From contig JAFUWW010000021.1 of assembly GCA_017471085.1 (NCBI GenBank), forward strand, positions 1 to 19,646: 19,646 nt of DNA, given 5' to 3'. The notes under the pieces were generated by a model, which was given only the letters and a program-made list of their open reading frames with translations, was not told the DNA's origin and searched no databases. Position numbers and translations under genes: made by a program. This document shows, piece by piece, positions 1-7,145 of this stretch. Source of the stretch: Bacteroidales bacterium. Lineage in GTDB: Bacteria; Bacteroidota; Bacteroidia; Bacteroidales; UBA932. Position 1 is the stretch's first letter. Every line of letters begins with the position of its first letter.

Positions 1-306
1 CCTTGCCGCGTTGACAACTGCAGCGCACTCCAGGGCCGATTTCGTGGCAACGCGGCAACGAAACGGGCCCTATCGACCCAAAACCTTGCCGCGTTGACAA
101 CTGCAGCGCACTCCAGGGCCGATTTCGTGTCAACGCGGCAGCGAATCGGGCCCTAACGGCCAAGAACCTTGCCGCGTTGACGGCCGCAGGGCATTCCAGG
201 GCGGATTTCGTGTCAACGCGGCAACGAAACGGGCCCTATCGACCCAAAACCTTGCCGCGTTGACAACTGCAGGGCTTTCCAGGGCGGATTTCGTGGCAAC
301 GCGGCA
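1..306. repeat. 83-bp tandem repeat array, four copies, with interlocked inverted repeats
   Basis: Copies begin at 1, 84, 167 and 250, an exact 83-bp period; the last is cut off near 306. Each starts CCTTGCCGCGTTGAC. In copy 1, arm A (TTGCCGCGTTG, from 3) is matched by its reverse complement at 48-58, and arm B (AGGGCCGATTTCG, 32-44) is loosely matched by CGAAACGGGCCCT at 59-71. The order A-B-A'-B' is interleaved. In copy 2 the A arms are 13 bp and perfect (87-99 with 128-140). Copies 1 and 3 share their last 27 bases while copy 2 differs there, and copies 1 and 4 share GTGGCAAC against GTGTCAAC in 2 and 3, a mosaic pattern. The fourth copy lacks B'. There is no convincing ORF. The array lies downstream of the fabG-like gene stop; the 307-365 spacer shows nothing recognisable. 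Function unknown. Confidence 0.93.
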
Positions 307-365
307 GGGGCGGCGGCCGTCACCAACCACATTTATCGTCGACCAAAAATGTCAATGATGCCAGT

Positions 366-1085
366 TTAGGTGTAAAGGCCACCGTTGATGGAAATCACTT
401 CGCCGGTGATGTAGGAGGCGTCGGGAGAGGCGAGGAAGCCGACCAGGGCGGCTACCTCTTCTGGATTGCCGAAGCGGGCGGCAGGAATGTCCTTCTTGAG
501 GGCGGCTTCGTCCAGGCCTTCTACCATGTCCGTGTGGATGAAACCGGGAGCGACGGCATTGACAGTCACCTTCTTACGGGCGACCTCCTGGGCCAGGGCC
601 TTGGTGGCGGCAATCAGTCCGCCCTTGGCTGCCGAGTAGTTGGTCTGGCCGGGCAGGCCTTTGATTCCGCTGAGGGAAGTGACATTGACGATGCGGCCGT
701 ATTTGTGCAGCAGCATCGGCTGGAGAACGGCGTGCGTCACATGGTAGAAACCGTTCAGGGTAGTGTCCAGGACCGCTTTCCAATCGGCCTTTTCCATCCA
801 GATCAGGAGATTGTCGCGGCGGATGCCGGCGTTGTTCACCAGCACCTCGATGTAATCGTCCGGATGTGCGGTCTGCCAGGCCGTGAGGGCCGATGTCACC
901 GCCTCTTCATCGGCCACGTCGAAGCGAAGAAGCTCGCCATGACCTTCTACCAGCGCCAGGGTCTCCTCCGCCGCCGCAGCGTTGGAGACATAGTTGATGA
1001 GTACTTCATAGCCCATCTGATGCAGTTTCTGGCAGATGGCCCTGCCAATTCCGCGGCTGCCGCCGGTTACAAGTGCATATTTCAT
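366..1085 (-). CDS. fabG: FabG-like 3-oxoacyl-ACP reductase (SDR family)
   Basis: A 239-aa classical short-chain dehydrogenase, expected to reduce a 3-oxoacyl-ACP to the 3-hydroxyacyl-ACP with NADPH in the cytoplasm. The glycine-rich cofactor loop TGGSRGIG is at residues 7-14 and NNAG at 84-87. The catalytic tetrad is complete: N111, S137, Y150 and K154 (YSAAK). The C-terminal SINGGLYT resembles the usual FabG ending. Length is normal for the family. It is the last gene of a minus-strand operon and starts 12 bp after the stop of the desaturase-like gene. It sits with a ketosynthase and a phytoene-desaturase-like enzyme rather than with acpP/fabF, so it is probably the pathway-specific reductase of a specialised acyl or polyene product. 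This is inference; housekeeping FabG is the alternative. Confidence 0.9.
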   Translation of the reverse strand: MKYALVTGGSRGIGRAICQKLHQMGYEVLINYVSNAAAAEETLALVEGHGELLRFDVADEEAVTSALTAWQTAHPDDYIEVLVNNAGIRRDNLLIWMEKADWKAVLDTTLNGFYHVTHAVLQPMLLHKYGRIVNVTSLSGIKGLPGQTNYSAAKGGLIAATKALAQEVARKKVTVNAVAPGFIHTDMVEGLDEAALKKDIPAARFGNPEEVAALVGFLASPDASYITGEVISINGGLYT

Positions 1086-1097
1086 AGAATCAATCGT

Positions 1098-2357
1098 TTA
1101 TAGCTTTTTTAAGAGGCTGGCCATGTCGGCCTGGAGAATGTGCGAGCAGGTGAGGAGAGCGGTGCTGCTGACCCCCAGGACCCCGTGCAGGCCCAGATTC
1201 TGTCCAGTGAGGAACAGCCCGGGAACCGGGGTGCGCGGCGGCACCATGCAGACGCTCATGCGGGGATATTCCTTCAGGATTCCGTAGGCCGAGCCGCCCG
1301 GCGTGCCCGTATAACGCTCCCAGGTAGAAGGTGTGCTGGTCCAGAAATCGGCCACGGCATTATCCAGCCCGCCGATCCGGGTCGATGCCAGATGGATGCA
1401 ACTGTGCGCCAGGGCAATCCGGTCGCCCACCGGCCCGCCCACATGGGTGAGCAAGTCTACCGAACGGGCATATCCTTCCGCGTCCCTCTCCCCGAAATGC
1501 ACCAGCATCCCGTTGATGAAAATGGCGTGGTCGGCGTATCGCAACGTCCTGTCTTTCAGTTTGATATAGACAGTAAATATGCCATCGCCATTGGTAAGTA
1601 CCTGCAGCCGTCGCAAGTACGAAGGCCGGATGCGCGGCGTAAGGAGCCGGGCGGTGAGGAGCGGGTGGATATCGGAAACCACCAGTCCGCGGAAAGTGCT
1701 CCTGTCCGAGCAAGTGACCAGGCAGGCCGATGCCTCCGGCGTGATGCCCACCACCTGCTTCCGGGTAAGGACCTGTCCGCCGCGGGAGCGGATATCGGCC
1801 GCCAACGCCTCGGCCAGCATGGCTCCGCCGCCCTGCAGCCGCCAGCTCCCGTTCATGAAGTGGTAGGCGATGTGGGCGTATTCGTGGAGCGAGATGCGCG
1901 AAAGGGGAGACTGCAGCCGGAGCGAGGAGCCCAGCATCACCCGCGTATCCAGGCCGGCCCTTCGGAGCCAGGCCCAGGCGCTCCGGGAGGCCTCCGGCGA
2001 AAAATCCATGTTGTATGCCAGCGGTTTCAGGGATGCGAATGCGGGAATCTCGGCGGGAGAAGGCAGGAAATGCGACCGGCCGTCCACCACCACTTCATCG
2101 GGCGATGAGACTTTCTCCCAGGGCAGGTCCATGAGCCCCAGCGGCTCGAAGATGGAAAACAACGGGTCTCCCGGGGCCAGTCCGGCCACCGAATGGAAAC
2201 CCGTGTCGAACCGGATGCCGCCCCGCGAAAACGACTGCAGGCAGCCTCCGATCTGCGAACCGCCCTCCAGGACCGTGACCCGGAAGCCCTTGCGGGAAAG
2301 CACAGCCCCGCAAAGCAGCCCTCCCAGGCCGGATCCTATGACGACGGCGTCAGACAT
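1098..2357 (-). CDS. Phytoene-desaturase-like FAD-dependent oxidoreductase
   Basis: A 419-aa flavoprotein of the CrtI/phytoene dehydrogenase-like group. The N-terminal dinucleotide-binding motif GSGLGG (8-13) ends in the acidic residue E31, followed by GGSQIGG. The C-terminal part, from PGLFLTGQNLGLHGVLGVSS, matches the conserved FAD-binding end of the family. It would oxidise or isomerise a hydrophobic, probably conjugated, chain; the substrate cannot be read from the sequence. Members usually run to about 480-510 aa, so this one is short. The missing part seems to lie between the N-terminal FAD domain and the middle domain, around residues 95-120, yet the frame is open throughout. Its ATG overlaps the end of the ketosynthase gene by 8 bp, so translation is probably coupled. 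The ketosynthase and FabG neighbours suggest an aryl-polyene/flexirubin-like pathway. Confidence 0.82.
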   Translation of the reverse strand: MSDAVVIGSGLGGLLCGAVLSRKGFRVTVLEGGSQIGGCLQSFSRGGIRFDTGFHSVAGLAPGDPLFSIFEPLGLMDLPWEKVSSPDEVVVDGRSHFLPSPAEIPAFASLKPLAYNMDFSPEASRSAWAWLRRAGLDTRVMLGSSLRLQSPLSRISLHEYAHIAYHFMNGSWRLQGGGAMLAEALAADIRSRGGQVLTRKQVVGITPEASACLVTCSDRSTFRGLVVSDIHPLLTARLLTPRIRPSYLRRLQVLTNGDGIFTVYIKLKDRTLRYADHAIFINGMLVHFGERDAEGYARSVDLLTHVGGPVGDRIALAHSCIHLASTRIGGLDNAVADFWTSTPSTWERYTGTPGGSAYGILKEYPRMSVCMVPPRTPVPGLFLTGQNLGLHGVLGVSSTALLTCSHILQADMASLLKKL

Positions 2358-3570
2358 TCTTCACGACCAGGGTGGAATTGGTGCCGCCAAAGCCGAAGGA
2401 ATTGGACAGGAAGATGTTGAACGGGCGTTCCAGCCGCGTGGCAGGAATCCACAGGTGGCAGGAATCCTCGTCCGGATTCTCGAAATTGATATTGGGAGCG
2501 ATGAAGCCGTTTTTCATCATCAGGATGGAATAAACGACCTCCGATGCCCCCGCCATCCACATTTCGTGGCCGGTCTGGCTCTTGGTGGAAGTGACCGGAA
2601 CCGTCTTTTCCCCGAAAACGCGCAGCAGTGCCTTGGCTTCGTTTGCATCGCCCACGTGCGTGGAAGTGGCATGCGCATTCACATAGCCGATCTTTTCCAG
2701 CGAGACGCCGGCCCTGTGGATGGCCATCTGCAGCGACCGTGCGGGACCGTCGACATTGGGCGTGGAGATATGGTCACCGTTGGCGGAGAAACCGTATCCC
2801 AGCACTTCCGCCAGGATGGGAGCGCCGCGCTTGACGGCCGATTCGTAACTCTCCAGGATAACGGTGGCCGCGCCGCCGCTGGGGATGAGTCCGTCGCGGT
2901 CGCGGTCGAAGGGACGGCTGGCGGCGGCGGGTTCCGATTCCCGCATGGAGAAAGCGGAAATGCCGTCAAATGAGCCGGTTGCGGCCATGTTCACTTCCTG
3001 TGCACCGCCGCATACCACCATCTCCTGCAGGCCGTTCTGGATCAGAAGGGCTCCCAGGCCGATGGCATGCGACCCGCTGGCGCAGGCGCCGGAAACGGTG
3101 AGGTTGATGCCTTTGAGATGGAAAATCACCCCCAGGTTCATGGTTACCGTAGAGTTCATGGACTGGAAAATGGCCCCGCTGCCGCAGAGCATGGTGTCCT
3201 TCTTCTCCACAATCTTGGCGATGGAATTGTACACCGCCTCCGCGGTGCTGTCGTTGCCATAAAGCAGGCCCACCTCGTGGCTGTCCAGATAGTCCTGGCC
3301 GATTCCGGCCTGGCGCAGGGCGTCGCGGGTGGCACAATAGGCATATTGTGCGGGTTCCGGCATATAGACCCTCTGGGAACGGGGAAGCTCGCCCTTGAGC
3401 TCCGGTTTGGCCACACAGCCGGTAAGTCCGGAGCGGAAGCCCATTTCCTTGCGTGCCGGATCCAGGACGATTCCCGACTTCCCTTCGTACAGGGAGTCCC
3501 GTACCTGATCCAGCGTAGTTCCCAGACAGGACCAGATGCCCATACCTGTAATGACGACACGTTGTATCAT
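2350..3570 (-). CDS. Beta-ketoacyl-ACP synthase (KAS II/FabF-like, specialised)
   Basis: A 406-aa thiolase-fold condensing enzyme that would extend an acyl-ACP with malonyl-ACP. Catalytic residues are all present: C163 in GACASGSH, H300 in NAHATST, K330 in STKSQTGH and H335, plus the C-terminal GFGGTN loop (393-398). The second-histidine region reads GHEMWMAGASE rather than the usual GHLLGAAGAVE of housekeeping FabF. In my recollection this variant is typical of ketosynthases in Bacteroidota aryl-polyene/flexirubin clusters. It is the first gene of the operon: a strong promoter lies about 30 nt upstream, and the next gene overlaps its 3' end by 8 bp. No ACP, dehydratase, acyltransferase or transporter gene of such a cluster is in the window, so the pathway must be completed elsewhere. 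The ketosynthase call is firm; the pathway is inference. Confidence 0.9.
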   Translation of the reverse strand: MIQRVVITGMGIWSCLGTTLDQVRDSLYEGKSGIVLDPARKEMGFRSGLTGCVAKPELKGELPRSQRVYMPEPAQYAYCATRDALRQAGIGQDYLDSHEVGLLYGNDSTAEAVYNSIAKIVEKKDTMLCGSGAIFQSMNSTVTMNLGVIFHLKGINLTVSGACASGSHAIGLGALLIQNGLQEMVVCGGAQEVNMAATGSFDGISAFSMRESEPAAASRPFDRDRDGLIPSGGAATVILESYESAVKRGAPILAEVLGYGFSANGDHISTPNVDGPARSLQMAIHRAGVSLEKIGYVNAHATSTHVGDANEAKALLRVFGEKTVPVTSTKSQTGHEMWMAGASEVVYSILMMKNGFIAPNINFENPDEDSCHLWIPATRLERPFNIFLSNSFGFGGTNSTLVVKNV

Positions 3571-3604
3571 AGAGTCTAACTATTTAATCAAATAAAGTAA
3601 TTAA

Positions 3605-3636
3605 CAAAGTTATCATTTCTGGAGCAGAAAAGCAAA
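3605..3636 (-). promoter_or_regulatory. Bacteroidota-type promoter of the ketosynthase operon
   Basis: On the minus strand TTTG (3636-3633) is followed after exactly 20 nt by TAACTTTG (3612-3605), a perfect match to the Bacteroidota -33/-7 consensus TTTG...TAnnTTTG. Transcription should start near 3601, giving a leader of about 30 nt before the ketosynthase ATG at 3570. Confidence 0.75.
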
Positions 3637-3710
3637 AAATCATGGGTGGTATTATGTTTTTATTTATAACTTTTTTAAAATTCTTATTTTTATTTTATTA
3701 GCAAAAAGAG

Positions 3711-3740
3711 TTGAATGTTTAAAGATAATTACTAATTATG
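3711..3740 (+). promoter_or_regulatory. Candidate promoter of the susC/susD operon
   Basis: TTG (3711-3713), a 19-nt spacer and TAATTATG (3733-3740) fit the Bacteroidota promoter with one mismatch in the -7 element. A small dyad, ATAATT/AATTAT (3725-3730 and 3734-3739), overlaps it. The leader would be about 35-40 nt. The stretch is extremely A+T rich, so a chance match is possible. Confidence 0.4.
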
Positions 3741-3781
3741 CAACAAATTCAAAACCATTTTATAACTTAAAACATAACTAG

Positions 3782-6700
3782 ATGAAACAAAATCTTCTTT
3801 TTCCATGCTTAGCACTTTGCATGGCCGTTTGTTTCCCGGTTGCAGCATCTGCTGCCAAGGGGGCAAGTGAGGCTGAAGTCTTTTCTGCCCAGCAGGGCAG
3901 GAATGTCACAGTCATTGTTTCCGACGAACTGGGGGCCGTCCCAGGCGCAGGAGTAGTTATCAAGGGCACCCAGACCGGCGGTATTACCGACGAGAACGGC
4001 CGGATTGAAATCCCCAATGTCCCTAATGGTGCCACTCTTGAAGTTTCCTTTATCGGCTACAAGACCCAGGAGATTGTTCTTGCTCCCAATCAGACCACTG
4101 TATATGTAACTCTTTCTGAAGACAACATGCTCCTGAACGAGTCCGTTGTCGTGGGTTACGGTACCCAGTCCAAGAAAGATATCACCGGTTCCATCGCCGT
4201 CGTAGACCGCGATGAACTGGCCGCCGTACCTGTGGCTTCCGTTGCGGAAGCTCTCCAGGGCAAGGCCGCCGGTGTGTATGTGTCCACCACCGGTGCTCCG
4301 GGTGCAGGAACCACCATCCGTATCCGTGGTGTCGGGTCCGTCAACGGTTCGGATCCGCTCATCGTTGTTGACGGTGTTTCCGGTGTAGACCTCACCTCCG
4401 TGAATCCTAACGACATCGAGTCCTTCCAGGTTCTGAAGGATGCCTCCGCAACGGCCATCTACGGTGCCAAGGGTGCAAACGGTGTTATCATCGTCACCAC
4501 CAAGCAGGGCTCCCGCAGCGGCCAGGTCCGTGTATCCTACAACGGTTATGCCGGTATCGCCCAGGTAGCCAATAAGGGCTTCAGCATGCTCGATGCATGG
4601 GAGTCCATGGAATTCGTCGGCCTGGGTATGGACAATGCCTACAACTACAGGGGCGTTCCCGCTTCTGCCCTGACCGACTCCCAGTTCGGCAGCTATGGCA
4701 ACCTTTCTATGCCTTACGCTATTCTTCCCGCCGGCCAGTCCCAGCAGGACATTATCGCCAAGTACGGCTCTGTTGAAGCCTGGGAGGCCGCTTACAAATC
4801 GGACGGTACCAACTCCTTTGCCCGCTCTGCCTATTATCAGATGCTGAAGGACGGTTACAGCGAAGCCGAGGCCCGCAAGGGTACCGACTGGTACAAGGAA
4901 ATCATGCGTACCGGCCATGTCCAGAACCACGAGCTCTCCCTTCAGGGTGGTAACGACAAGGGCATGTACTCCGTGTCCGTGGGCTACTCCAATTTCGACG
5001 GTACTGTGAAGAACTCCTCCTTTGAGCGCTTCACCCTCCGTTCCAATGCAACATTCAACCCCACCAAGCATATCACCATCGGTGAGAACATCAACATGTC
5101 TGCGATGAACATTTCCGGTGAGCGCGGTGGTGCATGGCAAGACCAAAACGCTCTCGCCCTTGTTTACATGACCCAGCCTTGGGTTCCTGTCTACAACGTG
5201 GGTGGTGAATTTGCCGGTTCTACGGCCCTCAACGGTGGCCGTTCCGTTTCTGCCGCCGCCCAGGTGGCCCGTGCAAAAGGCGACTGGACCCGCAACGCCC
5301 GTATCCAGGCTGCCATCTTTGCTGAGATCAAGGATCCCTGGATCCAGGGACTCTCCATCCGCTCTCAATTCTCTACCCGTCTGAACGGTGGCTGGGGTAT
5401 CTCCATGTCCGAGCGCAACAACATGGACAACAAGGAAGGCAACGCCTTCAACTCCTTCTCCGAGAACGCCAACTGGTCCCTCTCCTGGCAGTGGACCAAT
5501 ACGGCCACTTATACCAAGACCATCCAGCAGCATAAATTTACCATCATGGCTGGTTCGGAAGCCCTCAAGGAAGGCATCGGCCGCAGCATGAACGGTGGCC
5601 GCCGCAATTACACCTTCGAGTCCGATCCCAACACCTGGACCCTCAGCAACGGTCGCTCCGACTATCAGACCAACGGTTCCAGCTTCCAGACCCTCACTTC
5701 CATGTTCGGTCTTTTCGCAAGGGCCGACTATTCCTACATGGACAAGTATCTGGCTACCGTGACAGTCCGTCGCGACGCTTCCTCCAAGTTCTCTTCCAAC
5801 CACCGCTGGGGTACCTTCCCCTCCGTGTCCCTCGGTTGGCGTGTCTCCAACGAATCGTTCATGAAGAACATGCATTGGATCAACGACCTCAAACTCCGTG
5901 CCGGTTACGGCTCCTCCGGTAACTCCAACATCGGTGCCTACAACTGGGCCTACCAGTATGTTACCGGCGTTGCAGACTGGTCCTATGTGTACAACTATCC
6001 GATCGATGGAAGCGACAGCGGTGCCGCCACCGGTTACGGTATCGGTTCCCTCGGCGACCTGGATGCCAAGTGGGAAACCACCAAGATGCTCAATGTGGGT
6101 TATGACCTGACCGCTTTTGACTTCCGGCTCACTTCCGCCCTGGACTTCTACATCAAGACCACGGATGACATGCTTGTTCCCGCCAACTTCTCCAGCCAGG
6201 CCAGCCAGGCCAGCAAGCCGAACATGAACATCGGCTCCATGAAGAATGTCGGTATCGATTTCAGCCTCGGCTGGAACGACAAGATCGGCGATTTTGGCTA
6301 CAACATCAACACGAACCTCTCCTGGTACCGTAATACTGTTACCAAACTGGGTTCCTCCAACATTTTTGGCAGCCATAACCGTATTTCCAACACCAACATC
6401 ACCACAGTAGGCCAGCCTATCGGCATGTTCTATGGTTACCAAGTAGACGGTATCTACACCAGCGTAGACGATGTGATGGCTTACGGTGCCATTCCTTACG
6501 GCGAATCCGAGCTCACCAACGATGTGGCACAGAACTGGGTGGGCCGTTACAGATTCAAGGATGTCAACAATGATCATAAGATCGATGCCGACGACCGTAC
6601 CTTCATCGGCAACCCGCATCCGGATCTGACCGGCGGCGTGAACCTTGGTCTCTCCTGGAAGAACTGGGATTTGTCCACCTACTTGTACTTCTCCCTGGGC

Positions 6701-7129
6701 AACGACCTCTTCAAGGCCTATGAGTATTTCACCATGTACGGCGGCCTGGGTGCAGCCTACTCCGCAAGGCGCCGCGACCTGTCCTGGAGCCCGACCTCCA
6801 ATCCTAACGGAACTTATCCGATGTGGGCCGGTACCTCCTACGATGGCGCAGAGAACACCTCTGTCTCCCATTCAAACTACGTAGAGGACGGTTCTTATCT
6901 CCGCATGCAGACCCTCACTTTGGGATACTCCCTCCCTCACAAGATTTCCTCCAGCATCGGTCTGCAGAAGGTACGCTTCTATCTGCAGGGATCCAACTTG
7001 TTCACCGTCACCCGCTATTCCGGTCTTGATCCGGAAGTTATGCCCGCCTCTGATATCAGCAAGGGTATTGATTCGGGTTCCTACGGTATGCCTCGTCAGA
7101 TTCTTCTGGGTGTAAATATTCAGTTCTAA
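3782..7129 (+). CDS. SusC/RagA-type TonB-linked outer-membrane receptor
   Basis: A 1115-aa beta-barrel importer that works with the SusD-like lipoprotein encoded next to take up a glycan or peptide across the outer membrane using TonB energy. A signal peptide spans about residues 1-24 (hydrophobic core, ending near AASA). A carboxypeptidase-regulatory-like beta domain follows at about 41-112 (GAGVVIKGTQTGGITDENG). Next come the conserved SusC linker NESVVVGYGTQ (119-129) and the plug at about 135-245, with TIRIRGVGS, PLIVVDGV and ASATAIYGAKGANGVIIV. The barrel fills the rest and ends in an aromatic residue (NIQF), as barrel insertion requires. Length is typical. The ATG follows a candidate promoter. 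No anti-sigma/ECF pair, hybrid two-component system or hydrolase gene is nearby, so the substrate is unknown. Confidence 0.96.
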   Translation: MKQNLLFPCLALCMAVCFPVAASAAKGASEAEVFSAQQGRNVTVIVSDELGAVPGAGVVIKGTQTGGITDENGRIEIPNVPNGATLEVSFIGYKTQEIVLAPNQTTVYVTLSEDNMLLNESVVVGYGTQSKKDITGSIAVVDRDELAAVPVASVAEALQGKAAGVYVSTTGAPGAGTTIRIRGVGSVNGSDPLIVVDGVSGVDLTSVNPNDIESFQVLKDASATAIYGAKGANGVIIVTTKQGSRSGQVRVSYNGYAGIAQVANKGFSMLDAWESMEFVGLGMDNAYNYRGVPASALTDSQFGSYGNLSMPYAILPAGQSQQDIIAKYGSVEAWEAAYKSDGTNSFARSAYYQMLKDGYSEAEARKGTDWYKEIMRTGHVQNHELSLQGGNDKGMYSVSVGYSNFDGTVKNSSFERFTLRSNATFNPTKHITIGENINMSAMNISGERGGAWQDQNALALVYMTQPWVPVYNVGGEFAGSTALNGGRSVSAAAQVARAKGDWTRNARIQAAIFAEIKDPWIQGLSIRSQFSTRLNGGWGISMSERNNMDNKEGNAFNSFSENANWSLSWQWTNTATYTKTIQQHKFTIMAGSEALKEGIGRSMNGGRRNYTFESDPNTWTLSNGRSDYQTNGSSFQTLTSMFGLFARADYSYMDKYLATVTVRRDASSKFSSNHRWGTFPSVSLGWRVSNESFMKNMHWINDLKLRAGYGSSGNSNIGAYNWAYQYVTGVADWSYVYNYPIDGSDSGAATGYGIGSLGDLDAKWETTKMLNVGYDLTAFDFRLTSALDFYIKTTDDMLVPANFSSQASQASKPNMNIGSMKNVGIDFSLGWNDKIGDFGYNINTNLSWYRNTVTKLGSSNIFGSHNRISNTNITTVGQPIGMFYGYQVDGIYTSVDDVMAYGAIPYGESELTNDVAQNWVGRYRFKDVNNDHKIDADDRTFIGNPHPDLTGGVNLGLSWKNWDLSTYLYFSLGNDLFKAYEYFTMYGGLGAAYSARRRDLSWSPTSNPNGTYPMWAGTSYDGAENTSVSHSNYVEDGSYLRMQTLTLGYSLPHKISSSIGLQKVRFYLQGSNLFTVTRYSGLDPEVMPASDISKGIDSGSYGMPRQILLGVNIQF

Positions 7130-7145
7130 TTAATCCATTCAGACA

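Noticed and set aside
1..306. CRISPR array
   Set aside because: The whole 83-bp unit is repeated, including what would be spacers; there are no unique spacers and no cas genes.
1..306. Integron attC cassette sites
   Set aside because: The inverted repeats are interleaved rather than nested, the GTTRRRY/RYYYAAC core pair is not present in proper form, and no cassette ORFs lie between copies.
6190..6216. Small repeat encoding SQASQASQAS in the SusC barrel
   Set aside because: Only about three 9-nt units, in a likely surface loop; too short to be distinguished from ordinary loop variation.
3809..6871. Very long minus-strand open frame opposite the SusC gene
   Set aside because: It is a by-product of G+C-rich codon use in the real SusC gene; its Gly/Val/His-rich translation has no recognisable motifs.
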